This document shows, in pieces, positions 1 through 6,062 of a stretch of 6,625 nt of DNA; position 1 is the first letter of the stretch; the number at the start of each line of letters is the position of its first letter. The stretch spans positions 1 through 6,625 of the forward strand of contig CAJUFU010000099.1 of NCBI GenBank assembly GCA_910585555.1. Direction: 5' to 3'. The notes below the pieces were generated by a model. That model ran no database searches, was not told the DNA's origin, and was given only the letters and a program-made list of their open reading frames with translations. The DNA is from an uncultured Lachnospiraceae bacterium (lineage in GTDB: Bacteria > Bacillota > Clostridia > Lachnospirales > Lachnospiraceae). A program made the translations under genes and the position numbers.

Positions 1-178
1 AAATGTACATGGCAAAAACCACTACAAATGCGATGGTTGCACTTATAATGGATTTGAGCACCTGCCATCCTATGTAATCACTCCGAAAATAGCTTCCTAT
101 GGCCACATTCTTTTTACCTTCGTTAGCTTCATAGGAGGCCATCTGAGTCATCAGGATGATTCTCTCTTCGTTTAGCAT
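1..178 (-). CDS. Partial small membrane protein of unknown function (N-terminal 59 residues)
   Basis: I do not recognise a named family. The frame opens with ATG at 178-176 and stays open to the window edge, so the C-terminus is missing. The start is supported by GGAG (complement of 185-188) six bases upstream. The first ~35 residues are polar (MLNEERIILM, then an EANEGKKN stretch) and could form an amphipathic helix. From about residue 40 the chain turns hydrophobic (VLKSIISATIAFVVVFAMYI, residues 40-59), which looks like a transmembrane segment beginning at the truncation. There is no signal-peptide cleavage site or cysteine cluster. It lies 24 bases after the yvyF-like gene on the same strand, so it is probably cotranscribed with it. 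In Bacillus subtilis flgM holds this position, but this sequence does not resemble FlgM. A cytoplasmic N-terminus with membrane helices beyond the edge is inferred. Confidence 0.72.
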   Translation of the reverse strand, partial: MLNEERIILMTQMASYEANEGKKNVAIGSYFRSDYIGWQVLKSIISATIAFVVVFAMYI

Positions 179-202
179 ACAAATCTCCAATGCCCGGTCA
201 AA

Positions 203-610
203 TTAGTTCAAGAACCTCATCTTTGGATTTTCTTTCTGATCTTTCTTCGGCTCAGGTTTCTTGACTTCCGGTTTTTTAATACTGCTGTTTAGCTGGTTTG
301 CCATGTTGTTTTTGCATTTTCCGCAGAAACGTCCTGTCAAAATGACAGCGCCGCAATTCTCACAAGTCAAAGTAATCCCGGACTCTGCACTGAGTTCCAG
401 ACGTTCTTCCCTAAGCCACTGATGAATCTGGTTCGTAGATACATCACAAGCTTCGGATACCTGCGGGATTGACGCATGTGCATTGTCCCGAATATAGGTC
501 TTAACTTCCTGGAACTTCTCCTCTAATGCCTCTCTGCAGCTCATACAGATTGGCGGCCCAGACACATAGTTAAAAAGATTTCCGCATTTTCTGCAATTTC
601 TTACATTCAT
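203..610 (-). CDS. yvyF: YvyF-type flagellar operon zinc-ribbon/HTH protein
   Basis: This 135-residue protein matches the layout of the small family annotated as 'flagellar operon protein TIGR03826' (YvyF in Bacillus). An N-terminal zinc ribbon uses C6-x2-C9 and C22-x2-C25. A helix-turn-helix-like segment follows at about 47-71 (IPQVSEACDVSTNQIHQWLR), resembling the first part of MerR-type domains. A second zinc ribbon uses C83-x2-C86 and C96-x2-C99. The tail (about 110-131) is rich in Lys, Pro and Glu and is probably disordered. YvyF is described as influencing flagellar gene expression in Bacillus, but its exact role is not well settled. The start is fixed by a perfect AGGAGG (complement of 618-623) seven bases upstream. 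It follows comFC by 28 bases, the same neighbour as in Bacillus. Family assignment is fairly secure; direct DNA or RNA binding is inferred from the fold. Confidence 0.88.
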   Translation of the reverse strand: MNVRNCRKCGNLFNYVSGPPICMSCREALEEKFQEVKTYIRDNAHASIPQVSEACDVSTNQIHQWLREERLELSAESGITLTCENCGAVILTGRFCGKCKNNMANQLNSSIKKPEVKKPEPKKDQKENPKMRFLN

Positions 611-638
611 ACTTTATCCTCCTGCTGGCAATTTTGTT

Positions 639-1361
639 TCATACACCCCTGCCTATGGCAAGTGTTATGAAATAAATTCGTTTCACTCCCGCTTTTCTCA
701 ATTCCAAACTCATGGCATCTATGGTACTCCCCGTTGTATAGATGTCGTCGATAATTATAATCGTATCTAATTTTACATCATTACGGCAGATTTTGAAAGC
801 CCTTTTCAAATTATTTTGTCTCTCCTGCGCAGATAATTCTTTCATGGGCGCTGTTTTGCGCACTCTGCAAATCAAATCAGCAGCTACAGGAATACCCGTA
901 AGCGCCGAAAGTTCTCTGGCTAACCTCTCTGCCTGGTTGTATCCTCTCTGATGGCATCTGCTTTTATGAATGGGTACGGGCACCAATGCATCGGGATGGC
1001 ATCCGGCAATAAAAGCCCTGCATCTTAGGGCCATGCAGAATGCATAGTAGGCCGCATATTCCTGTCTCCCCTTATACTTGAAGCGATAAAGAGAATCCGA
1101 AACATCCTGGTATTGATAAAGTGCCAGTCCCCGGTCAAACAAATGCCTGTGCACACCGCAGTCATGACAGTATTCCTGTTCCTCATGTGTAAGCGGTTTG
1201 CCGCACTTTAGACAGTAAGGCTGCTCTATGTATGTAAACGTCTGCTCGCAGGATGCGCAGACAAGGCTGCCAAAAGGAGCGACGGGACGGTCGCAGACGG
1301 GACAGCGTCTGGGGAACAGAAGATTTAAGAAAAGTTCCCGAAGTGATTTTATGAAGTTCAT
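639..1361 (-). CDS. comFC: ComF family protein, phosphoribosyltransferase fold (ComFC)
   Basis: A 240-residue, full-length ComF/GntX-type protein. The N-terminal third carries four CxxC pairs (C20/C23, C35/C38, C50/C53, C65/C68), the zinc-binding region typical of the family. The C-terminal part is a type I phosphoribosyltransferase domain: VPVPIHKSRCHQRGYNQ at 127-143 is the family signature, and IIIIDDIYTTGST at 201-213 is the PRPP-binding loop with its paired Asp residues and TTGST turn. In Firmicutes ComFC acts in the cytoplasm during natural transformation, working with the helicase ComFA on incoming single-stranded DNA; the reaction catalysed, if any, is not clearly established. No comFA or comFB is present here. 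AGGAA (complement of 1372-1376) lies ten bases before the ATG, a moderate site. It follows recD2 by 58 bases and precedes the yvyF-like gene by 28, suggesting one transcript. The family is widespread in non-competent bacteria, so presence does not prove competence. Confidence 0.95.
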   Translation of the reverse strand: MNFIKSLRELFLNLLFPRRCPVCDRPVAPFGSLVCASCEQTFTYIEQPYCLKCGKPLTHEEQEYCHDCGVHRHLFDRGLALYQYQDVSDSLYRFKYKGRQEYAAYYAFCMALRCRAFIAGCHPDALVPVPIHKSRCHQRGYNQAERLARELSALTGIPVAADLICRVRKTAPMKELSAQERQNNLKRAFKICRNDVKLDTIIIIDDIYTTGSTIDAMSLELRKAGVKRIYFITLAIGRGV

Positions 1362-1419
1362 GATAGAATTATTCCTTTCCAGACCTTCCGGCCTGTCTGC
1401 ACGAAATCTGAACCATTTG

Positions 1420-3666
1420 CTATTGTGTTGTCTGGGGAATCAATTCCCTGATTCGTTCCGCAAGTCCAGTATAGCGGCGGTTCTGATAATTATTCGCCAC
1501 CATTTCACGAAGGGTCTCCCGGCTGCCCAGGATAGTGACACAGTTCTTGGCACGCGTCACCCCCGTGTAGAGAAGATTTCGATTAAACAACATGCGTGGA
1601 CCGGCAAGCAGCGGCATAATTACCGCCGGATATTCACTGCCCTGGGATTTGTGGATGGTGACAGCATAAGCCAGCTCTATCTCGTCAAGCTGTGCGTACT
1701 GATAAGTCACCCGGCGGTGCTCATCATACTCCACCACCACCTCCCGTGAATAATCGTCGATAGACAGAATCATACCGATATCACCGTTAAAGATACCGCT
1801 CCCTTTATCAATCGGAATGCCGTACTTACTGACCACTTCCCATTCCAGCTGATAATTATTCTTGATCTGCATAATCTTATCCTGCTCTCTGAAAAGGGTA
1901 TCTCCTGCCTGACATTCCCTTTTTTGATCAGAAGGCGGATTCAGATATCTTTGCAGAATTTTATTAAGGACTTCCACCCCGAGTTTGCCCTTGCGCATGG
2001 GGGTCAACACCTGAATTTCGTAAGGCTTGGTCCCCACATAGGGAGGTAGTTTATTTAATATTAACTGTATCATATGTTTGTAGATAACATTCGTGTCATT
2101 TCTTTCCAAAAAGAAGAAATCTTTGCTTTTGTTATCCAGTGCAAGTTCTTCTCCCGCATGAATCCTGTGGGCATTTAATACAATGTCGCTCTCCTTAGCC
2201 TGTCTGAATATCTTTTCTAACACCACCGTCTGAAAGCGGCCGCTCTGCATCAAATCCTGTAATACCTGTCCGGCGCCCACTGAGGGAAGCTGGTTCACAT
2301 CGCCCACCATAATCAGTCTTGTCCCCACAGAGATCGCCTTAAGCAACGCCTGAAAAAGAAAAATGTCTACCATGGACATTTCATCTACAATGATCACATC
2401 CGCTTCCAGAGGATTTTCCTCATTTCGCTCAAAACGTGCTGCCCTTGTCCCCTCGGCGACAGCCCCGTTCAGTTCCAGAAGCCTGTGTATTGTGCGGGAT
2501 TCATATCCGGTAGCCTCCGTCATACGTTTGGCCGCCCTTCCTGTAGGCGCCGCCAGGAAAATATCCATCTGCTGTGATAGAAAATATCGTATGATCGCAT
2601 TGATGGTAGTGGTTTTTCCAGTACCCGGCCCCCCTGACAGGATAAGAATTCCATGACGCATACACTCAAGCACTGACCGTTTCTGCAGCTCGTCCAATTC
2701 TATATCAAGCTCCGCCTCCACCCGGTCAATCTTTGACAAAATAATATCCTCCTCGGCAGGCAGTAACTCTTCGGTGATATTCAGATCATGCAGCATCTTT
2801 GCGCAGTTGAGCTCGGCATAATAATAATTAGCGGCATAAACTTTGCGCTCACTCTCCCCTGGCTCCGGCATTTTCATGACTAGTTTCTTATCCATCGCTA
2901 AATTCTGCAGCTGTGGCTCCATCAGCTCAGGCGCAATCCCCAGCAGTTCTCCCGCCCGTTCAAGAAGCCTGTTTGCAGGCAGATAGCAATGCCCGCCCGA
3001 ACCTGCCTGCTGCAGCGTATAAAGAATCCCGCTGCGAATCCGATAATCGGAATCCGTGTGAATACCTATTTTCGCCGCAATCTCATCTGCAATTCGAAAA
3101 CCAATCCCATGGATGTCTTCCGCCAAACGATAAGGGTTCTCCTTGAGAATACCATAGAGATTCAAACCGTATGTCTCATAAATGCGGATGGCCAATGTAT
3201 TGGAGATACCATATGTCTGCAGGAAAGTCATCGCCTCCCTGGCGTCTGCCTTCTCATGGACTATGACCGCGATTTCCTGTGCCTTGCGTGTGCTGATTCC
3301 TTTCACCTCGGCAAGTCTCTCCGGCTCCTCTTCGATAATCCGGTAAGTATCTGCTCCAAACATTTTCACAATCCGGGCCGCTAAAGCTTCTCCCACACCC
3401 TTGATGGCGCCGGAGCCAAGATAACGCTCTATACTCACCACATCATCCGGCGGCAATATCTTATAGTTCTCAATTTTAAACTGTCTGCCATATACCTGAT
3501 GGGTGATATACTCTCCCTGCGCCTCGATGGTCTCCCCCTGGTCCGTGGTCTTAAAGAAACCCACGCAGGTAACCTCCTCCCCATCGCTGATCAGGTTCAG
3601 TACTGTGTAACCGTTGTCATGATTCCGGTATATAATGTGTTCTATATAACCTTTGATTGTTTCCAT
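1420..3666 (-). CDS. recD2: RecD-like ATP-dependent DNA helicase RecD2
   Basis: A 748-residue superfamily 1B, 5'-3' helicase of the RecD2 type, which works without RecB or RecC and supports DNA repair and replication-fork integrity. The long N-terminal region that separates RecD2 from RecD is present: an OB-like segment (about 1-70) and tandem helix-hairpin-helix motifs around 84-100 (GSGAIKGVGEALAARIV), 119-135 and 185-197. The motor is intact: Walker A GGPGTGKTT at 345-353, motif Ia LAAPTGRAAKRM at 371-382, Walker B VIIVDEMSMVD at 424-434, motif III MVGDVNQLPSVGAG at 453-466, FRQA at 487-490, an SH3-like insert near 625-665, motif V VTIHKSQGSEYP at 669-680 and motif VI YTGVTRAK at 700-707. 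The ATG is supported by AGGAA (complement of 3673-3677) six bases upstream. Length is normal for Firmicutes. It starts a new block after the flagellar terminator and precedes comFC by 58 bases. Confidence 0.97.
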   Translation of the reverse strand: METIKGYIEHIIYRNHDNGYTVLNLISDGEEVTCVGFFKTTDQGETIEAQGEYITHQVYGRQFKIENYKILPPDDVVSIERYLGSGAIKGVGEALAARIVKMFGADTYRIIEEEPERLAEVKGISTRKAQEIAVIVHEKADAREAMTFLQTYGISNTLAIRIYETYGLNLYGILKENPYRLAEDIHGIGFRIADEIAAKIGIHTDSDYRIRSGILYTLQQAGSGGHCYLPANRLLERAGELLGIAPELMEPQLQNLAMDKKLVMKMPEPGESERKVYAANYYYAELNCAKMLHDLNITEELLPAEEDIILSKIDRVEAELDIELDELQKRSVLECMRHGILILSGGPGTGKTTTINAIIRYFLSQQMDIFLAAPTGRAAKRMTEATGYESRTIHRLLELNGAVAEGTRAARFERNEENPLEADVIIVDEMSMVDIFLFQALLKAISVGTRLIMVGDVNQLPSVGAGQVLQDLMQSGRFQTVVLEKIFRQAKESDIVLNAHRIHAGEELALDNKSKDFFFLERNDTNVIYKHMIQLILNKLPPYVGTKPYEIQVLTPMRKGKLGVEVLNKILQRYLNPPSDQKRECQAGDTLFREQDKIMQIKNNYQLEWEVVSKYGIPIDKGSGIFNGDIGMILSIDDYSREVVVEYDEHRRVTYQYAQLDEIELAYAVTIHKSQGSEYPAVIMPLLAGPRMLFNRNLLYTGVTRAKNCVTILGSRETLREMVANNYQNRRYTGLAERIRELIPQTTQ

Positions 3667-3693
3667 GGTCTATTCCTGTTCTTTTCCCTGCCC

Positions 3694-3703
3694 GCCGGCC
3701 GGC
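3694..3703. repeat. GC-rich palindrome in the recD2 leader
   Basis: GCCGGCCGGC is a perfect 10-base palindrome about 27 bases upstream of the recD2 start and 16 bases beyond its ribosome binding site. It is GC-richer than its surroundings. It could fold weakly in the leader RNA or be a protein site, but a restriction-type palindrome of this length can arise by chance. No function is assigned. Confidence 0.25.
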
Positions 3704-3713
3704 ACAGCAGATT

Positions 3714-3741
3714 GTTCTACCTTCAAAAGACTTTCTGCCAG
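3714..3741 (-). promoter_or_regulatory. Weak candidate sigma-A promoter for recD2-comFC-yvyF
   Basis: Reading the minus strand, CTGGCA (complement of 3736-3741) and TAGAAC (complement of 3714-3719) are separated by 16 bases and each has two mismatches to the TTGACA/TATAAT consensus. The position is sensible: just after the flagellar-block terminator and about 48 bases before the recD2 ATG. The match is poor enough that chance cannot be excluded. Confidence 0.2.
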
Positions 3742-3751
3742 ACACACAAGA

Positions 3752-3777
3752 ACGGACTGCCTTTCAAAGCAGTCCGT
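3752..3777 (-). terminator. Terminator-like hairpin after the flgJ-type gene
   Basis: ACGGACTGC (3752-3760) and GCAGTCCGT (3769-3777) form a perfect 9-base-pair stem around an 8-base loop. It begins 20 bases downstream of the flgJ stop codon. In the minus direction the bases after the stem read TTCTTGTGTG, a broken rather than clean T-run. It is best read as the intrinsic terminator ending the mreB-flgF-flgG-flgJ block and insulating recD2. The imperfect T-tract could make it leaky or leave it mainly as a 3'-end stabiliser. Confidence 0.72.
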
Positions 3778-3797
3778 CGTGTTATCTGTCACTACTA

Positions 3798-4148
3798 TCA
3801 AAGATTGTAGTTACGTTTCGCCTGTTCATATAACATTTGCGCCAGGGAGTTAGAACCCTGAGATGCGGTTTGCTGTGAAATTTCCTGAACAAAAGAATCT
3901 TTAAAGAAATCAACCATATTGGAGGCGTATCCGTCATCGTCCTCCCCGAAAAGATCTACGCTCTTTTGCATCTCCTTGTAGACCTGCTCCCACAGATAGG
4001 ATTCAAACTGTTTGCAGGCATCAAAGAGCGCTTCGTTCTCTTTTGCTTTCGCTGATTCCTCAAGCTGCTTTTGCAGATTCTCCGTGGCTACACGGTTTGT
4101 GTCTGTCATGTAATCTGTATAATTGGATAAGCCTGTGAGATCATTCAT
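3798..4148 (-). CDS. flgJ: FlgJ-type flagellar rod-binding protein (rod-binding domain only)
   Basis: A 116-residue protein consisting of the rod-binding domain of FlgJ, without the C-terminal peptidoglycan hydrolase domain of the proteobacterial enzyme. Single-domain forms are common in Firmicutes. Key parts are a polar N-terminal helix with TENLQKQLEESAKAKENEAL at about 22-41, the conserved block ACKQFESYLWEQVYKEMQKS at 44-63, an acidic loop GEDDDGY at 68-74, and the C-terminal helices FFKDSFVQEIS and SLAQMLYEQAK at about 81-111. It is expected to help assemble or cap the growing rod outside the membrane, exported by the flagellar type III system since no signal peptide is seen. The ATG at 4148-4146 is chosen over an upstream in-frame GTG at 4331 because it has GAGG at proper spacing and matches family length. 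The longer frame would only translate the inserted repeat element. It follows flgG, which fits a rod role. Confidence 0.9.
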   Translation of the reverse strand: MNDLTGLSNYTDYMTDTNRVATENLQKQLEESAKAKENEALFDACKQFESYLWEQVYKEMQKSVDLFGEDDDGYASNMVDFFKDSFVQEISQQTASQGSNSLAQMLYEQAKRNYNL

Positions 4149-4156
4149 GATTTTGT

Positions 4157-4160
4157 CCTC
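4157..4160 (-). promoter_or_regulatory. Ribosome binding site that fixes the flgJ start
   Basis: GAGG on the minus strand lies eight bases before the ATG at 4148-4146. It sits outside the palindromic element, in an AT-rich stretch. The alternative GTG start at 4331 lies inside the element's terminal repeat, so this site decides in favour of the 116-residue product. Confidence 0.75.
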
Positions 4161-4198
4161 ATTGTTATAATTTGTTTGTATAGGGTGTTGTATAGTAC

Positions 4199-4334
4199 GC
4201 AGTGCCACTCGAAGCCTTCGGCTTCTTCGTGTTCCGGGCTTCGCCCTATCACTGAGCTTGCCTTTCGGCAAACTCGGCAATCTAACAAAATTGTCAGCAA
4301 GCTGCCATTTTGTTATCTTACATTTTGGCACTGC
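4199..4334. repeat. MITE/REP-like palindromic element with 9-base terminal inverted repeats
   Basis: This 136-base element fills most of the flgG-flgJ spacer. Its ends are exact inverted repeats: GCAGTGCCA (4199-4207) and TGGCACTGC (4326-4334). Four hairpins lie inside. H1 pairs 4211-4216 with 4220-4225 (6 bp, 3-base loop). H2 pairs 4236-4239 with 4243-4246 (4 bp, 3-base loop). H3 pairs 4254-4262 with 4267-4275 (8 of 9 pairs, 4-base loop). H4 pairs TAACAAAAT 4283-4291 with ATTTTGTTA 4307-4315 (9 bp). Read on the minus strand, the H1 to H3 loops are GAA, GAA and GAAA. The element starts five bases after the flgG stop and has no obvious transposase or convincing target duplication; the two-base GC at both edges is too short to judge. 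No T-run follows any hairpin, so it is not a typical terminator. A non-autonomous repeat inserted in the operon is the best reading; a structured RNA is the alternative. Confidence 0.72.
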
Positions 4335-4339
4335 TCATG

Positions 4340-5158
4340 CTAACGCTTCAGGTTGTTAGCTACTTCGAGCATGGAGTCGGAGGTGGTGATGGATTTGGAG
4401 TTCATCTCATAGGCACGTTGTGCTACGATCAGGTTGACCATCTCATTTGCTACATGCACGTTAGAACCTTCCAGATATCCCTGTATGATTCTGCTCTTTG
4501 TCACTTCTCCATTGGTTTCCTCGTTGATGACACGGCCGCTGGCATCCGTGGGGGTAAAGAGGGTATCGCCAACTCTCTTAAGGCCGCCGGGATTGCTGAA
4601 CTGGTAAGTGCCAATCTTTACACCGATAGGAACCGGATTGTTGGTCCCGTCAGGATAGCAGATTTCTCCATCTTCGGAAATCGCCAACTTGCTTGCAACA
4701 TATGTTCTGTTCAGGACAATGGGTCTTGCCTGGGCGTCTAATACCGGCAGGCCGTCAGAATTGGTCAGGGTCATACGGTTGTCACTGCCGATTGCCCATG
4801 TAAAATCTCCGTTTCTTGTATAATAGTTCTCGCCGTCCTCACCGCGTACTGCAAAGAAGCCTTCTCCCTCAATAGCAAAAGCCGTATCGCTGTCAGAGTC
4901 CAGCAGGCTTCCCTGGGTAAAAATAGAGTTAATGGAAGAAGTACGAACGCCAAGTCCCACCTGAGAACTGGTCGGTTTCGGATCTCCATTTGCTGTGGTG
5001 GTAACTGTCTGAAGGTTCTGGTACAGCAGTGATTTAAACTGCGTCACCTGCGCCTTATATCCCATAGAATTGACGTTAGCAAGATTGTTTGCTATCGTGT
5101 CTACATTTACCTGCTGTGCATTCATGCCGGTTGCGCCCGACCATAAACTTCTAACCAT
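4340..5158 (-). CDS. flgG: Flagellar basal-body distal rod protein FlgG (FlhP-like)
   Basis: A 272-residue rod/hook-family protein, close to the usual FlgG length of about 260. The N-terminus MVRSLWSGATGMNAQQ followed by VDTIANNLANVNSMGYK (residues 19-35) is the classic FlgG start, forming the D0 helix with the conserved ANNLAN motif. The LLYQNLQ segment at 44-50 is also FlgG-like. The middle region includes IEGEGFFAV at 96-104 and YTRNGDF at 113-119, the strand motif shared by rod and hook proteins. The C-terminal D0 helix is the family signature: QGYLEGSNVHVANEMVNLI at 226-244 and QRAYEMNSKSI at 247-257. The protein is exported by the flagellar type III machinery and builds the distal rod. 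A perfect AGGAGG (complement of 5168-5173) sits nine bases before the ATG. It follows the FlgF-like gene by 25 bases, and the downstream spacer contains the palindromic element. Confidence 0.94.
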   Translation of the reverse strand: MVRSLWSGATGMNAQQVNVDTIANNLANVNSMGYKAQVTQFKSLLYQNLQTVTTTANGDPKPTSSQVGLGVRTSSINSIFTQGSLLDSDSDTAFAIEGEGFFAVRGEDGENYYTRNGDFTWAIGSDNRMTLTNSDGLPVLDAQARPIVLNRTYVASKLAISEDGEICYPDGTNNPVPIGVKIGTYQFSNPGGLKRVGDTLFTPTDASGRVINEETNGEVTKSRIIQGYLEGSNVHVANEMVNLIVAQRAYEMNSKSITTSDSMLEVANNLKR

Positions 5159-5183
5159 AATTTACCGCCTCCTGTACACTTGT

Positions 5184-6044
5184 TTAATTCAATCTGCCTA
5201 ACTGACTCACTGCCTGATCAAGTGTGTCATCGTAAGTAGTGATAACTTTCTGATTGCTCTCATACTGTCTCTGCAAGGTTATCATGTTAACCATCTCTGT
5301 TACAACGGAAATGTTTGACATTTCCAGATAGCCTGCGTAAATCTGCGACTCCACTTCCTCTGTCTCCGTGGCCCCCTCTACAGGCTGGAAATAGTTCTCG
5401 CCAAAGCGCTCCAAATAATTGTAATCCTCAAAGTCCGTGAGACCTATGGTCGCCACAGCGGCGCCCTCCTGGGTGATATTGCCGTTATGGTCAATGCTCA
5501 CCGGCAGTCCCGTATCCATCCTAATCCGCCGGCCATTCTCATCCAGCACGAAATCACCGTCCTGGGTCACCAAATAGCCTTGCACATTCATCGTGAAATT
5601 ACCGTCTCTCGTATATTTCGTAGAAGTCTCTCCCGCCTTGTTGGTATATTCCACCGCAAAGAAACCTCTGTCAGAAATTGCCAGATCAAATTGATTCCCT
5701 GTGGATTTGATGGGACCTACCGAGTAATCTACATAATTCTCACCAATTTTGACACCCAGATTCATACCCGTTCTTGTGACCCGGCGCTCCAGGTAATCTT
5801 CATTGTTGGGATTATTCAACTCGTTCTCATCAACGGCTCTGTTCCTTGCCATCGGCCTGGGAAGATTCCCTGGTTCCGACAAGTCTTTAATCTTGTATGC
5901 CAGCACTGTATCAAAAGCCTGGCTGGTCGTTCCCTCTTTCTTAAATCCATTGGTGGTGGAGTTAGCCAGATTGTTCGCCAGCACATCCATTCTGTGCTGC
6001 TCGTTGAGCATCCCCGTATACGCTGTATACAATCCTTTAAGCAT
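5184..6044 (-). CDS. flgF: FlgF-like flagellar rod / hook-basal body protein (FlhO-like)
   Basis: A 286-residue rod-family protein with N-terminal MLKGLYTAYTGMLNEQHRMD and VLANNLANSTTNGFKKE (21-37), and C-terminal YAGYLEMSNISVVTEMVNMI (236-255) plus QRQYESNQKVITT (258-270). These are the paired D0/D1 helices of flagellar axial proteins. The strand motifs STGNQFDLAISDRGFFAV (114-131) and YTRDGNF (144-150) lie between them. It diverges from FlgG in the N-terminal motif and in a polar stretch at about 51-95 (DLSEPGNLPRPMARNRA, then NELNNPNNEDYLERR) between the D0 helix and the first strand domain. Position after mreB/mbl and before FlgG matches FlhO of Bacillus, a FlgF-like proximal rod component. 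A GAGGG site lies seven bases before the ATG, and mreB ends 18 bases upstream, so cotranscription is likely. Membership in the rod family is secure; the exact FlgF label rests on order and divergence. Confidence 0.87.
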   Translation of the reverse strand: MLKGLYTAYTGMLNEQHRMDVLANNLANSTTNGFKKEGTTSQAFDTVLAYKIKDLSEPGNLPRPMARNRAVDENELNNPNNEDYLERRVTRTGMNLGVKIGENYVDYSVGPIKSTGNQFDLAISDRGFFAVEYTNKAGETSTKYTRDGNFTMNVQGYLVTQDGDFVLDENGRRIRMDTGLPVSIDHNGNITQEGAAVATIGLTDFEDYNYLERFGENYFQPVEGATETEEVESQIYAGYLEMSNISVVTEMVNMITLQRQYESNQKVITTYDDTLDQAVSQLGRLN

Positions 6045-6062
6045 CCGTATTCCCTCTCTTTA

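Noticed and set aside
1362..1419. Possible hairpin (CAGAC / GTCTG) between recD2 and comFC as a terminator
   Set aside because: The stem is only five pairs with a ten-base loop and no T-run follows; it is too weak to call.
1228..1749. Plus-strand frame of 173 codons across comFC and recD2
   Set aside because: It is antisense to two clear genes with intact family motifs, and its translation has no recognisable domain.
4149..4198. Promoter for flgJ from TATAAC in the AT-rich leader
   Set aside because: No acceptable -35 box lies at 16-18 bases, and no sigma-28 type motif is present.
4149..4331. N-terminal 61 residues of a longer flgJ frame as a real protein domain
   Set aside because: They are encoded mainly by the palindromic element, start at a GTG inside its terminal repeat, and precede a better start with its own ribosome binding site at 4148.
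4199..4334. CRISPR array, tRNA or riboswitch in the flgG-flgJ spacer
   Set aside because: There are no regularly spaced direct repeats, no tRNA T-loop or acceptor pattern, and no riboswitch class I recognise; the position between cistrons with terminal inverted repeats fits a palindromic insert better.
4310..4741. Plus-strand frame of 143 codons opposite flgG
   Set aside because: It is a shadow of flgG and part of the repeat element; no ribosome binding site or family resemblance was seen.
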